NCBI GenBank assembly: GCA_030636765.1 | Contig: DAOVWI010000008.1 | Span: 1-26,795 of the forward strand | Source of the DNA: Gemmatimonadales bacterium | GTDB lineage: Bacteria > Gemmatimonadota > Gemmatimonadetes > Palauibacterales > Palauibacteraceae | Direction of reading: 5' to 3' | Length of the DNA: 26,795 nucleotides | Shown here: in pieces, positions 1 to 8,740 of the stretch | Layout: each line of letters starts with the position of its first letter | How positions within the stretch are numbered: position 1 is the first letter of the stretch | Made by a program: the position numbers and the translations under genes | The notes under the pieces: model-generated | Seen by the model: the letters and a program-made list of their open reading frames with translations, nothing else | Told to the model about the DNA's origin: nothing | The model's database searches: none

Positions 1-151
1 CGACGTCGTCCTCCTGGCCGGCAAGGGGCACGAGACGTATCAGATCATCGGCAATCGGGCGCTGCCGTTCGACGAGCCCGGGATCGTTGCCGAGATCCTG
101 GGAGGCGAGAGGGTTGGCCGCGCGCCGCACGAAGGGGGTGGGGGCGCGTGA
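1..151 (+). CDS. murE: UDP-N-acetylmuramyl-tripeptide synthetase MurE, C-terminal end (partial)
   Basis: Only the last 49 codons are in the window; the reading frame begins at base 2. The translated start carries LLAGKGHETYQ, the conserved AGKGHE-x-YQ segment near the end of MurE ligases, which add the third amino acid (usually meso-diaminopimelate or L-lysine) to UDP-MurNAc-dipeptide in the cytoplasm. The specificity-determining region lies outside the window, so the third residue cannot be read. The tail ends in a Gly-rich stretch. The TGA stop overlaps the murF GTG start in a GTGA junction, and murE directly before murF is the standard dcw order. This supports the call although little of the protein is visible. 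Confidence 0.9.
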   Translation, partial: DVVLLAGKGHETYQIIGNRALPFDEPGIVAEILGGERVGRAPHEGGGGA

Positions 152-1545
152 GCGGGCCACCCCCACTCCGTTCGGAAGAGGTGCGTGAAGCTCTCCGGAT
201 CACTTCCGGCGGCCCCGGCTCGCGCACCTACACCTCCGTGTCGACCGACACTCGCACGCTCGAGCCGGGTGCCCTGTTCGTGGCGTTGAAGGGGCAGCGC
301 TACGACGCCGCCGAGCTCCTTCCCGAAGCCGAGGCGCGCGGGGCCATCGGAGCCGTGGTGCCGGAGGGGCGCGCCCTTCCGGTCACGGATCTCGAGCTCT
401 TCGGCGTCCCCGACGTGTCGCGCGCTCTGGGGAGTCTGGCTGCATGGGTGCGCCGGCGCAGCGGGGTCCGGGTCGTGGGGATCACCGGGACCTCCGGGAA
501 GACGACCGTCAAGGAGATGGTCGCCCGGGCCCTGGCACCCGGCTTCCGTGTCTACAAGACGGCCGGAAACCTCAACAGCCAGGTGGGGCTTCCGCTGGCC
601 ATCCTGGACGCGCCTTCCGACGCGGACGTGTGGGTGCTCGAGCTGGGGACCAGCGAGCCCGGCGAGGTCGGCAGGCTGACCGAAATCGCGGCGCCCACCG
701 ATGCCGTCATCACGACGGTAGGCCCGGCGCATCTCGAGTTCTTCGGCGACGTGGAGGCCGTGCTGCGAGAGAAGCTCGCGCTCGTGGAAGGCGCGAGCCG
801 GGACGGCGTGGTGATCGTCGGCGAGCGACCCGTCGAGCTGGTAGAGGCGGCGAGCCTGCTCAGGCCCGAAACGATCGTGGCCGGGATCGGCGAGACCGCC
901 TCCTGGAGGCCGGACGAGTACCGGATCGCCGCCGACGAGGTGAGCTTCGTCAAGAGCGGCGTGACTTACCGCGTGCGGGCCGGCGGCCGTCACCATCTGG
1001 CCGACGCGCTCATCGCGGCCGCTCTCGCCGATGCCGTTGGGATCCCGGCCGAGGAGGTGGCGCAGGGGCTCTCCGACTTCCGGCCACTGGGAATGCGCAG
1101 CGCCCTCCGCCAGTTCGGCCGGCTCACCGTCATCGCGGACTGCTACAACGCCAACCCCGAGTCCTTCGAGGCCGCGATCGACTACTGCAGCGACGCGTTC
1201 GGGGACCGGCGGCTTGTCGCGGTCGTGGGTACGATGCTGGAACTGGGCGAGGCGTCGGAACAGGCTCACAGGGGCATCGCCGAGCGGCTGGTCCAGGCGC
1301 ATTTCGAAGTCGTGGCGGCCACCGGAGACTTCATCGCGGCGTTTCACGGCCTCACGACCGATCGCGGCCCGAGGACCGATCACGGCCTGACCGGGGTCGT
1401 GGCGGCCGACACGGTGGAGCGTCTCTGGGCGGACCTCGAGCCACGGCTCTCCGGTGATGAGGTCGTGCTCGTGAAGGCGTCCCGGGGCGTGCGGCTCGAA
1501 GGGATCGTGGAGCGGCTGCAGGCGTTCGCCGAGGGTGAGGCCTGA
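148..1545 (+). CDS. murF: UDP-N-acetylmuramoyl-tripeptide--D-alanyl-D-alanine ligase MurF
   Basis: MurF joins D-Ala-D-Ala to UDP-MurNAc-tripeptide using ATP, the last cytoplasmic step of precursor synthesis. The protein is 465 aa, a normal length. Visible Mur-ligase features are the ATP P-loop GTSGKTT at residues 114-120, ELGTSEPGE, the substrate motif CYNANPESF, MLELGEASEQAH and the C-terminal VKASRGVRLE. The GTG start at 148 gives a 4-bp overlap with murE. The stop shares one base with the mraY ATG (TGATG), pointing to translational coupling. Residues 404-415 (TDRGPR/TDHGLT) come from an 18-bp imperfect tandem duplication at 1356-1391 in the C-terminal domain. Family assignment is firm. Confidence 0.97.
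   Translation: MSGPPPLRSEEVREALRITSGGPGSRTYTSVSTDTRTLEPGALFVALKGQRYDAAELLPEAEARGAIGAVVPEGRALPVTDLELFGVPDVSRALGSLAAWVRRRSGVRVVGITGTSGKTTVKEMVARALAPGFRVYKTAGNLNSQVGLPLAILDAPSDADVWVLELGTSEPGEVGRLTEIAAPTDAVITTVGPAHLEFFGDVEAVLREKLALVEGASRDGVVIVGERPVELVEAASLLRPETIVAGIGETASWRPDEYRIAADEVSFVKSGVTYRVRAGGRHHLADALIAAALADAVGIPAEEVAQGLSDFRPLGMRSALRQFGRLTVIADCYNANPESFEAAIDYCSDAFGDRRLVAVVGTMLELGEASEQAHRGIAERLVQAHFEVVAATGDFIAAFHGLTTDRGPRTDHGLTGVVAADTVERLWADLEPRLSGDEVVLVKASRGVRLEGIVERLQAFAEGEA
1356..1391 (+). repeat. 18-bp imperfect tandem repeat in murF
   Basis: Copies at 1356-1373 and 1374-1391 match at 15 of 18 positions. They are in frame and encode TDRGPR then TDHGLT in the C-terminal domain of MurF. Confidence 0.7.
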
Positions 1546-2651
1546 TGCTCTACGAGCTGCTGTTCCCGCTGGCCGACCGTCACATCATCTTCAACGTCTT
1601 CCAGTACATCTCCTTTCGGTCGGCGGGCGCCATGGTGACCGCGCTTCTGACCTCCTTCCTCGTCGGACCTCCCGTCATCCGTTGGCTGAAGACGAGAGGC
1701 TGGGGTCAGGTGGTGAGGCTCGATGGGCCGAGTTCCCACTTCCAGAAGGCGGGGACACCCACGATGGGCGGGCTCATCATCCTCGCGGCGGTGGTGATGC
1801 CGACACTGCTCTGGGCCCGTCTCGACAACCCCTACGTCCTGATCGCCGCCGCGGCCACGGTGTGGATGGGCGCCATCGGCTTCATGGACGACTACCTGAA
1901 GGTGGTGCGCCACGAGCCACGCGGCCTCGTGGCGCGCTACAAGCTGGTCTGGCAGATGGCGGCCGGTCTCACGCTTGGCATCTTCCTGCTGCTCTTTCCG
2001 CTGTCGAGCCAACCGCCCACCGAGACGATGCTGCCCTTCTTCAAGAACCTGTACGTCGCCTTCTGGGCGCCGGCCTTCCCGTTGTTCGTGGCGCTGGTCG
2101 TGACGGGCAGCTCGAACGCGGTGAACCTCGCCGACGGCCTCGACGGGCTGGCCGCCGGGCTCAGCGGAATCGCGGCTCTGACGTTTGGAGTCTTCGCCTA
2201 TGTGATCGGCCGGGTCGACACCTCCGCGTATCTCGGGACCTTCTACCTTCCGGGTGTTGGCGAGCTGGCGGTCTTCTGCGCGGCGATCACCGGGGCGGCG
2301 ATCGGGTTCCTGTGGTTCAACGCGCCACCCGCAGAGGTCTTCATGGGGGATACGGGCTCGCTCGCGCTGGGCGGCGCGCTCGGCGTCACGGCTGTTCTCC
2401 TGAGATCCGAGTTCCTTCTGATCCTGGTGGGCGGCGTGTTCGTGGCGGAGGCCGTGTCGGTCCTCCTCCAGACGGGGTGGTTCAAGTTCAGCCGATGGCG
2501 GACCGGCACCGGTCGGCGCCTCTTCAGGATGGCCCCCCTCCACCATCACTTCGAGAAGCTCGGCTGGCCGGAGACACGGGTCGTGGTGCGCTTCTACATC
2601 CTTGCCATCCTCTGCTCGCTCGTCGGTCTGGCGACGCTGAAGATTCGATGA
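1545..2651 (+). CDS. mraY: Phospho-N-acetylmuramoyl-pentapeptide-transferase MraY
   Basis: MraY transfers phospho-MurNAc-pentapeptide onto undecaprenyl phosphate to make lipid I at the inner membrane. The 368-aa protein is strongly hydrophobic with roughly ten membrane segments. Signatures seen: TPTMGG near the N-terminus, the aspartate pair in FMDDYLK (D115, D116), NAVNLADGLDGLA, the catalytic aspartate in FMGDTGS (D269) and the triple histidine PLHHHFE (H333-335). All expected active-site residues are present. The start ATG overlaps the murF stop by one base and the stop overlaps the murD ATG (ATGA). This is the standard dcw position. Confidence 0.98.
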   Translation: MLYELLFPLADRHIIFNVFQYISFRSAGAMVTALLTSFLVGPPVIRWLKTRGWGQVVRLDGPSSHFQKAGTPTMGGLIILAAVVMPTLLWARLDNPYVLIAAAATVWMGAIGFMDDYLKVVRHEPRGLVARYKLVWQMAAGLTLGIFLLLFPLSSQPPTETMLPFFKNLYVAFWAPAFPLFVALVVTGSSNAVNLADGLDGLAAGLSGIAALTFGVFAYVIGRVDTSAYLGTFYLPGVGELAVFCAAITGAAIGFLWFNAPPAEVFMGDTGSLALGGALGVTAVLLRSEFLLILVGGVFVAEAVSVLLQTGWFKFSRWRTGTGRRLFRMAPLHHHFEKLGWPETRVVVRFYILAILCSLVGLATLKIR

Positions 2652-4096
2652 GCAGGACCGGGCGGCCGACGGGGCCGCGACCGCCGCTGGTTCGACCGGG
2701 GGACGCGGTCGCCGTGCTCGGACTCGGCGTGTCCGGCGTGGCCGCGGCCCGGCTCGCCGCGGCCCGGGGCGCCGCCGTGTATGCCAGCGACGTCGCGTTG
2801 ACCGAGCCGCAGTCGGCGGCTGCGGAGGAGCTTAGAGCGGAGGGGATCGATGCGGAGGTCGGCCGTCACGATCTAGAGCGGATCCGCGGCTGCGATCTCC
2901 TGGTCGTGAGTCCCGGCATCCCCCCTTCGGCCGAGGTTCGGCGCGAGCTGCGGGACGCCGGCATCCCATCGGTGGCCGAGGTGGAGCTGGCGTATCGCGA
3001 CCTCACGTGCAGGCTCATCGGCGTCACCGGAACCAACGGAAAGACGACGGCGACGGCCCTGTGCCATCAGGTCCTGCTGGCGGGCGGCATCGATGCCGCT
3101 GCGGCGGGGAACATCGGGGTGCCGCTGTGCGAGATCGCGCTCCGGACGACGCAGCCCGACTGGGTGGTGGTGGAGCTGAGCTCCTTCCAACTCGCCGACG
3201 TCGACGCCTTCTCGGTCGAGATCGGCGTCCTGCTGAACCTCTCGCCGGACCACCTCGACCGGTACCGCGACCTCGCGAGCTACTACGCGGACAAGAAGCG
3301 GCTCTTCCGGAACGCGACGGCCGAAAGCTGCTGGGTGCTGAACGCGGACGACCCGGCGGTGCTGGAGCTCGGCCGGGGTGTTCTGGGGACCCACTACCAC
3401 GTGTCGACCGCCGGCCCCGTTCGGCCTGGCGCCTACCTCGACGATGGCGCTCTGACGCTCGAGACCCCTGGCCGATCCGAGCGCTGGCTGACGGTCGGCG
3501 AGATGCGGCTCCCCGGCCGGCACAACATCGGGAACGCCCTGGCGGCGGGCCTCGCCGCGAGCCTCGCGGGCTGTGACGGCGAGTCGATCGGGCGGGCGCT
3601 GGCCGAGTTCGAGGGACTGCCACACCGGCTGGAGCCTGTCGGCACCTACGACAGCGTGCTCTGGGTGAACGACTCGAAGGCGACGAACGTCGCCGCCACG
3701 CTCGTGGCCGTGCAGGCTTTCGATCGGCCGCTCGTGCTCATCCTGGGCGGCCGGCACAAGGGCGAGCCGTTCGCGCCCCTTCTACCGTGGCTCGACCGCG
3801 CGTCCGGCATCGTGGCGTTCGGCGAGGCCGCGCCGCAGGTGGTGGCGGAGCTGAACGGTTCGCTTTCGGGGGTCCAGGTCGAGAGCAGTCTGGAGTCGGC
3901 CGTGCGCTCGGCCCGCGAGCTGGCCACGCCCGGAGGAGTGATCCTCTTCTCTCCGGCCTGCTCCAGCTACGACATGTTCCGGAACTACGAGGAGCGCGGG
4001 AAGGCCTTCCGGAGGGCCGTGGCCGGACTCCACACGCCGGCGGCCGGACTTCACGCGCCGGCGGACGGACCTCGCACGGGGGGAGAGGGAGGGTGA
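2648..4096 (+). CDS. murD: UDP-N-acetylmuramoylalanine--D-glutamate ligase MurD
   Basis: MurD adds D-glutamate to UDP-MurNAc-L-Ala. The 482-aa product has an N-terminal Rossmann-type domain (VAVLGLGVSGVA), the P-loop GTNGKTT at residues 128-134, VVELSSFQL, NLSPDHLDRY, WVNDSKATN, LILGGRHKG and SPACSSYDMF, all typical of MurD. The ATG at 2648 is chosen because it gives an ATGA overlap with mraY and starts just before the Rossmann strand; the frame is open further upstream, but only as a shadow of mraY. The C-terminus carries an extra tail from about residue 459, built of 7-residue repeats (GLHTPAA/GLHAPAD) from a 21-bp tandem duplication. That tail lies beyond the conserved fold and is probably disordered. 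Confidence 0.97.
   Translation: MSRTGRPTGPRPPLVRPGDAVAVLGLGVSGVAAARLAAARGAAVYASDVALTEPQSAAAEELRAEGIDAEVGRHDLERIRGCDLLVVSPGIPPSAEVRRELRDAGIPSVAEVELAYRDLTCRLIGVTGTNGKTTATALCHQVLLAGGIDAAAAGNIGVPLCEIALRTTQPDWVVVELSSFQLADVDAFSVEIGVLLNLSPDHLDRYRDLASYYADKKRLFRNATAESCWVLNADDPAVLELGRGVLGTHYHVSTAGPVRPGAYLDDGALTLETPGRSERWLTVGEMRLPGRHNIGNALAAGLAASLAGCDGESIGRALAEFEGLPHRLEPVGTYDSVLWVNDSKATNVAATLVAVQAFDRPLVLILGGRHKGEPFAPLLPWLDRASGIVAFGEAAPQVVAELNGSLSGVQVESSLESAVRSARELATPGGVILFSPACSSYDMFRNYEERGKAFRRAVAGLHTPAAGLHAPADGPRTGGEGG
4021..4083 (+). repeat. 21-bp tandem repeat at the murD 3' end
   Basis: Two 21-nt copies (4021-4041 and 4042-4062) differ at two bases, and a weaker third copy runs into the stop region. 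The repeat is in frame and builds the extra MurD C-terminal tail (AGLHTPA/AGLHAPA/DGPRT). Confidence 0.85.
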
Positions 4097-5238
4097 GTCG
4101 CCTCACGGGGGCCCTCAGCCTCGACGCCCGGCAGGAGACGGGCGGCGCCTATCTCGCTCCCGGTCTCGTGACCGTTACGCTGCTCCTCGTCGGATTCGGG
4201 CTGCTCAGCGTGTACAGCGCGAGTTCCTTCACAGCGCAGTCCGAGGGTCTGCCCGACAGCTACTACCTGGTGCAGCAGGCCGCGCGCGCGCTGGTGGGCA
4301 TCGCCGCGCTCCTGGCGGCCAGCTACGTCGACTACCGCGTGTACCGGCACCTGGCCTGGCCCGCGCTGGCGATGACGGTCGTGATGCTGGTCATCGTGAT
4401 CCTGCCGTGGACCGAGCCCATCGCGCCGCGACTCAACGGCGCCCGGCGCTGGCTGACGATCGGCGTGACGTTCCAGCCATCGGAGGTGGCGAAGCTCGCG
4501 GTGGTGGTGTGGACCGCGGCTCTGGCCGTGAAGAAGCAGGATCGCCTGCGCAGCCTGCGCCACGGGCTTCTGCCGTTCCTGCTGGTCATCGGCCCCCTGT
4601 GCCTGCTCATCCTGCTCGAGCCCCATCTGTCGGGGGCGATGCTCGTAGGAGTGCTCGCCTTCGTCGTGCTCTTCGTGGCGGGTGGCCGCCTCGGACACTT
4701 CATCTTTCTCGGCACCCTCGGCCTGCCGGTCCTCTGGGACCAGGTGATGAACACCGGGTATCGCCTGAACCGCATGATGGCGTTCCTGAAGCCCGAGTTG
4801 GGTGCCGACGACATCGGTTACCAGCTGAACCAGTCGCTCATCGCCATCGGGTCGGGCGGCCTCTTCGGCGTAGGCTTCGGAGAGAGCCTGCAGAAGCTCT
4901 TCTACCTGCCCGAGCCACAAAACGACTTCATCTTCGCGATCATCGCCGAGGAGTGGGGGCTCGTCGGCTCGGTGCTGGTCATCGGCCTGTTCCTGGCGTG
5001 GGCGCTCCTCGGGGTGAGAATCGCGGGCTGCGCTCCGGACCTGTTCGGACGGCTGATGGCGGTCGGTCTGACGGCGCTGGTCGCGGTCGGAGCGCTAGCG
5101 CACATCGGCGTAACGCTCGGTGCGTTGCCCACGACGGGCGTGAACCTCCCGTTCGTGAGCGCGGGCGGGACCGGTCTTGTTCTCGCCCTGGCCGTAACCG
5201 GCATCCTCGTGAACATCGCCAAGCAGCGGAGATGCTAG
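4093..5238 (+). CDS. ftsW: Peptidoglycan glycosyltransferase FtsW (SEDS family)
   Basis: FtsW is the septal SEDS glycan polymerase, acting in the inner membrane with a class B PBP. The 381-aa polytopic protein shows the SEDS signatures GARRWLTIG, FQPSEVAKL, YQLNQSLIAIGSGGLFG, LPEPQNDFIFAIIAEEWG and NLPFVSAGGTG. Two Asp residues stand just before YQLNQS, where the catalytic aspartate of the family is found. The usual QPDFGT segment reads EPHLSGAM, a variant I associate with some FtsW proteins. FtsW is preferred over RodA because of its dcw position between murD and murG. The GTG start forms a GTGA overlap with murD and the stop lies 3 bp before murG. Confidence 0.95.
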   Translation: MSRLTGALSLDARQETGGAYLAPGLVTVTLLLVGFGLLSVYSASSFTAQSEGLPDSYYLVQQAARALVGIAALLAASYVDYRVYRHLAWPALAMTVVMLVIVILPWTEPIAPRLNGARRWLTIGVTFQPSEVAKLAVVVWTAALAVKKQDRLRSLRHGLLPFLLVIGPLCLLILLEPHLSGAMLVGVLAFVVLFVAGGRLGHFIFLGTLGLPVLWDQVMNTGYRLNRMMAFLKPELGADDIGYQLNQSLIAIGSGGLFGVGFGESLQKLFYLPEPQNDFIFAIIAEEWGLVGSVLVIGLFLAWALLGVRIAGCAPDLFGRLMAVGLTALVAVGALAHIGVTLGALPTTGVNLPFVSAGGTGLVLALAVTGILVNIAKQRRC

Positions 5239-5241
5239 GGC

Positions 5242-6393
5242 GTGGCGGGCTTTCGGATCCTTCTCGCTGGAGGTGGCACGGGTGGCCACCTGTATCCCGC
5301 GCTGAACCTGGCCCGGGCGCTTCGCCGTGCGGATCCAGCCGTCCGGCTCGCCTTCATCGGTGCGCGGCGGGGGATCGAGGCGAGGATCCTACCGGAGAGC
5401 GGCTACCCGTACCGTCTGCTTCCGATGCAGCCGCTCTACCGGAGCCGTCCATGGAGGAACTGGCGGCTCGTGGCGTCCGCTCCGGCCGTCCTCCGTGGAA
5501 TCTCGCGGGCCTTCTCGGAGTGGGATCCGGAGCTGGTCGTGGGGACGGGTGGCTACGTCTCCGCTCCGGCACTCTTCCGGGCGTACCGGCGCGGCGTGCG
5601 CACCGCGATTCAGGAGCAGAATGCCGAGCCGGGACTCGTGACGAGGCTTCTCGCCTCACGCGTCGATCAGGTGCACCTGGGCTATCCGGAGGCGGAAGAG
5701 CGATTGGAGGTGGGGGAGAGGACGCGGGTCTTCGCGTACGGCAACCCGGTGGCGGCCGGCACGATCGGCTCCCCGGGAGAATCGCGCTACCCGTGGCCGG
5801 CGGGGAAGGTGCTGCTGGTGGCCGGCGGGAGCCAAGGGGCGGCGGGCCTGAACCGGCAGCTCGTGGAGGACCTGGCCTCGACCTCGTCGTGGCCCGAGCG
5901 CACGACCATGGTTTGGGCGACGGGGGTGGGTCACCACGCTTGGGTGACGGAGCGGGTGGCTCTCCTGCCCTTCGCGGATCGCATCCGGGTGGAGCCGTTC
6001 ATCGACGACCTGGGCGCCCAGCTGCACCGGGTTTCGCTGGCGATCGCGCGGTCCGGGGCGATGTTCCTGGCCGAGCTGGCAGCGGCGGGCGTGCCCGCGG
6101 TCCTGGTGCCGTTTCCGGGGGCGGCGGGCTCTCACCAGACGGCGAACGCACGGGCCGTGCAGGCGGCGGGCGCCGCGGTGATGCGCGAGGAATCGGAGCT
6201 CCAGGCGGGCGAGCTCTGGGAGTTGGCGTGCGGGATCTTGCGGGACGAGCCGACGCGGCAGCGCATGGCGGCGGCGTCCGGAGAGCGGGGCGCTCCCGAC
6301 GCTGCGGAGAGGATCGCGCTGGAGCTCCTGGAGCTGATCGCTTCCGGGTCCTCGCCGCGGGAGACCGGGCCCTCGCCGCGGGCGAGTCGATGA
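5242..6393 (+). CDS. murG: UDP-GlcNAc--lipid I N-acetylglucosaminyltransferase MurG
   Basis: MurG converts lipid I to lipid II on the cytoplasmic face of the membrane. The 383-aa protein has the N-terminal lipid-binding glycine loop GGGTGGHLYPA (residues 10-20), VVGTGGYVSAP, the EQNAEPG segment and the donor-binding VAGGSQGAAGLN loop. It also has SGAMFLAELAAAGVP and VPFPGAAGSHQTANA; Family 28 enzymes usually read P-x-P-x-A-x-x-x-H-Q at this point. The GTG at 5242 is three bases past the ftsW stop and places the glycine loop at the normal distance from the N-terminus. The last 15 residues (GSSPRET/GPSPRAS) derive from a 21-bp tandem duplication and are outside the conserved fold. ATGA overlap with murC. 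Confidence 0.97.
   Translation: MAGFRILLAGGGTGGHLYPALNLARALRRADPAVRLAFIGARRGIEARILPESGYPYRLLPMQPLYRSRPWRNWRLVASAPAVLRGISRAFSEWDPELVVGTGGYVSAPALFRAYRRGVRTAIQEQNAEPGLVTRLLASRVDQVHLGYPEAEERLEVGERTRVFAYGNPVAAGTIGSPGESRYPWPAGKVLLVAGGSQGAAGLNRQLVEDLASTSSWPERTTMVWATGVGHHAWVTERVALLPFADRIRVEPFIDDLGAQLHRVSLAIARSGAMFLAELAAAGVPAVLVPFPGAAGSHQTANARAVQAAGAAVMREESELQAGELWELACGILRDEPTRQRMAAASGERGAPDAAERIALELLELIASGSSPRETGPSPRASR
6346..6387 (+). repeat. 21-bp tandem repeat at the murG 3' end
   Basis: Copies at 6346-6366 and 6367-6387 match at 17 of 21 positions. They are in frame and encode GSSPRET then GPSPRAS, the last residues of MurG. Confidence 0.75.
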
Positions 6394-7811
6394 CCCTTCC
6401 ACGCCGCTCGGACCTGCCGCCTCCCGGCGCGCACGTGCACCTGATCGGTGTCGCGGGCGCCGGCATGCGGGGGCTCGGCGTGCTCCTGCTCGATGCCGGC
6501 TACCGGCTGAGTGGCTGCGACCAGGCCGGCGCCGCCGAGCTGGACGAGCTGACGGAGCGCGGAGCCGTCCTCTCGGCGGGGCACGCGGCGGCCCACGTGG
6601 AGGGAGCCGATCTGGTGATCTTCAGCTCGGCCGTGCCCGCGGACCACCCGGAGCTCCTTGCGGCCGCGGAGGTTGGCGTGCCCGTGATGAAGCGCGCGCG
6701 AGCGCTGGCGGCGCTTCTGAACGAGAGACGCCTGGCCGCCGTGTCGGGGACGCACGGCAAGACCACGATCACGGCGCTCGCCGGCCTCGCCTGCTCGGCG
6801 GCGGGCCTCGATCCGATCGTGGCCGTCGGTGGGCGGGTGGTCGACTGGAACGGGTACGCCCGCCCCGGAGCCGGAGAGGTGGCGGTGGTCGAGGCCGACG
6901 AGTACGACCGATCGTTCCTGGATCTGGATCCGTCGCTGCTTCTCATCAGCTCCGTGGAGCCGGAGCACCTGGACACGTACGGCACGCTCGAGGAGCTGGA
7001 GCGTGCCTACCTCGTGCTCGCCGAGCGCGCCCGCGCCCGAGACGGTGTGCTCTACTGTGCCGATGACGCCGGGGCCAGAAGGATCGGCGAGTCCGTGGAG
7101 GGGACGAGCTACGGGCTCGCGGCGGACGCGGACTGCAGGGTCGAGGTGCTTGCCCGAGAGGGAAGCCTGCAGCGGTGCCGGCTGACGCTCGCCGCCGGAG
7201 GGTGGGATTTCGATCTGGAGATCCCGGGTGAGCACAACGCCCAGAACGCGGCCGGCGCCCTGGCGATGGCGCTCCGGCTGGCTTCGGCGAACTCCTCGGG
7301 CGTGCTCCTGGAGGGCGAGCTCCTGGAAACGGGCGCGCTGGCCTCGGCTTTCAAGGGGTTCAGGGGCGTCGATCGCCGGCTTCAGCTTCTCGCCGACACG
7401 GCCGGCTTGGCGCTGTTCGACGACTACGCCCACCACCCGACCGAGGTGGAGGCCTCTCTCACGGCGCTCCGGCGGGCGTTCCCCGAGCGCCGGCTCGTGG
7501 CCGTGTTCCAACCGCACCTGTACAGCCGGACGCGAGCGTTCGCCGACGAGTTCGGCGAGGCTCTCGGTGCGGCGGATGAGGCGCTCGTCCTGCCGATCTA
7601 CCCGGCGCGCGAGGACCCGCTTCCGGGCGTCACGTCGCGGCTGATCGCGGACGCCTCCGGCGGCGGCGTACGGCTCGCTTCGAAGGAGGAGGCGCTCGAG
7701 TTCGCGCTCACGGTTCGGGGACCGATCGCCCTGGTCTTCATGGGAGCGGGCGACGTAACGGAGTTGGCGCACCAGGCCGTCCGCGAGATAACCGATGCGA
7801 TGGGAGGCTGA
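6390..7811 (+). CDS. murC: UDP-N-acetylmuramate--L-alanine ligase MurC
   Basis: MurC adds L-alanine to UDP-MurNAc, the first peptide-forming step. The product is 473 aa. Motifs in order: HLIGVAGAGMRGLG at the N-terminal Rossmann domain, the P-loop GTHGKTT at 120-126, VVEADEYDRSFL, SVEPEHLDTYG, the diagnostic DDYAHHPTEV, FQPHLYSRT, LPIYPARED and FMGAGDVTEL. These are MurC-specific, not MurD, MurE, MurF or Mpl, although Mpl shares some. The ATG at 6390 makes an ATGA overlap with murG. The same frame stays open for a long way upstream through murG, but this is a shadow effect of high GC and not a fusion. The 3' end overlaps murB by 17 bp. Confidence 0.97.
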   Translation: MTLPRRSDLPPPGAHVHLIGVAGAGMRGLGVLLLDAGYRLSGCDQAGAAELDELTERGAVLSAGHAAAHVEGADLVIFSSAVPADHPELLAAAEVGVPVMKRARALAALLNERRLAAVSGTHGKTTITALAGLACSAAGLDPIVAVGGRVVDWNGYARPGAGEVAVVEADEYDRSFLDLDPSLLLISSVEPEHLDTYGTLEELERAYLVLAERARARDGVLYCADDAGARRIGESVEGTSYGLAADADCRVEVLAREGSLQRCRLTLAAGGWDFDLEIPGEHNAQNAAGALAMALRLASANSSGVLLEGELLETGALASAFKGFRGVDRRLQLLADTAGLALFDDYAHHPTEVEASLTALRRAFPERRLVAVFQPHLYSRTRAFADEFGEALGAADEALVLPIYPAREDPLPGVTSRLIADASGGGVRLASKEEALEFALTVRGPIALVFMGAGDVTELAHQAVREITDAMGG

Positions 7812-8691
7812 CGTGCCCCTGGCGGGCCTGACCCGGCTGGCGGTCGGCGGCGCGACCCCTCGACTGGCGCGACCGGATTCGCCGTCGAGCCTTCGGGAGG
7901 TCGTGAGGGGCCTGGAGGGGATCGCCTTCCGCGTTCTGGGCGGTGGCGCGAACACCCTCGTGTCGGATGCCGGCGTGGGCGAGCCGGTGCTGATCCTCGA
8001 GGGTGAGTTCGATCGGCTGGAGCTCTCCGAAGAGGAGATGCAGGCCGGGGCGGCCACGCCCATTCCGGCGCTCGTCAACGCGGCCCGACACGCCGGACGG
8101 GAGGGCTACGTCTTCCTCGAGGCGGTTCCCGGGACGGTGGGTGGAGCGCTGCGGATGAACGCCGGATCGGCGGAAACGGGCCTGTGGGACCGGGTCGTGT
8201 GGGTCACGGCGATGACGCCGGAGGGCGAGACGGTGAGAGTCACATCCGAGGAGGCACGGCCCCGGTACCGCGGGATCGGGGTGCCCGAGGAGTGGGTCTT
8301 CCTCGGTGGGGCCTTCGCTGCGCCGCCCGGCGACCCCGGCCGGATCAAGGACGCCCACCGGGAGCGCCGCCGCACCAAGGTGGAGACACAGGTCTACGAG
8401 CTCCCGTCGTGCGGATCGACGTGGAAGAATCCGGGTGGCCCGTACGGCGCGGCCTGGGAGATCGTGGAGCGCGTCGGGATGAGGGGGGCGCGGCGCGGGA
8501 GCGCGGTGATCACGGAGAGGCATGCCAACTTCATCGTGAACCTGGGCGGGGCGACCGCCGCGGACATCCTCGGGCTCATGGTCGAGACGCGCCGGCGAGC
8601 CTACGAAGAGCTGGGAGTCAGCCTCGAGCCGGAAATCCGGCTCTGGGGCTTCACCGATGATGAGCTGCGCGCTGTAGGAGCCAAGGCATGA
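7795..8691 (+). CDS. murB: UDP-N-acetylenolpyruvoylglucosamine reductase MurB
   Basis: MurB is the FAD/NADPH enzyme that reduces UDP-GlcNAc-enolpyruvate to UDP-MurNAc. The protein (298 aa from the ATG at 7795) shows LGGGANTLVSD for FAD binding, LEAVPGTVGGALRMNAGS, the arginine of RYRGIG, the serine proton donor in CGSTWKNP (about S208), HANFIVNLGGATA and the catalytic glutamate in LEPEIRLWG (E280). The start is uncertain: ATG 7795 overlaps murC by 17 bp, while a GTG at 7813 just after the murC stop would still include the conserved LTRLAVGG. A long inverted repeat begins inside the last 10 codons and continues into the gap before ftsQ. Confidence 0.96.
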   Translation: MRWEADVPLAGLTRLAVGGATPRLARPDSPSSLREVVRGLEGIAFRVLGGGANTLVSDAGVGEPVLILEGEFDRLELSEEEMQAGAATPIPALVNAARHAGREGYVFLEAVPGTVGGALRMNAGSAETGLWDRVVWVTAMTPEGETVRVTSEEARPRYRGIGVPEEWVFLGGAFAAPPGDPGRIKDAHRERRRTKVETQVYELPSCGSTWKNPGGPYGAAWEIVERVGMRGARRGSAVITERHANFIVNLGGATAADILGLMVETRRRAYEELGVSLEPEIRLWGFTDDELRAVGAKA

Positions 8692-8740
8692 TCTGCGGGA
8701 CCGGTCTTCCGTGGGCTTGCGGCTCCTACGGCCCGCAGCT
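8663..8740. repeat. Long imperfect inverted repeat across the murB stop codon
   Basis: Arms at 8663-8682 and 8721-8740 are 20 nt each and pair with one mismatch and one G-U wobble, around a 38-nt loop that contains the murB stop. A second small hairpin (gcagc/gctgc, 8735-8747) overlaps the 3' arm. No U-run follows, so it is not a standard terminator. It occupies most of the only sizeable gap in the dcw cluster and could be an mRNA processing or stability element, a repeat-family hairpin or an attenuator upstream of ftsQ; function is inferred only. Confidence 0.6.

Noticed and set aside
1535..2647. Upstream extension of the murD frame through mraY
   Set aside because: The translated extension is Arg/Gly-rich shadow sequence; MurD motifs begin right after the ATG at 2648.
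4093..5238. RodA instead of FtsW
   Set aside because: SEDS motifs alone do not separate the two well, but location between murD and murG in the dcw cluster strongly favours FtsW.
4407..7811. A single + strand frame running from inside ftsW through murG into murC, as if a large fusion
   Set aside because: Only the part from 6390 has MurC motifs. The upstream part is an out-of-frame shadow of ftsW and murG, and the ATGA junction marks the true start.
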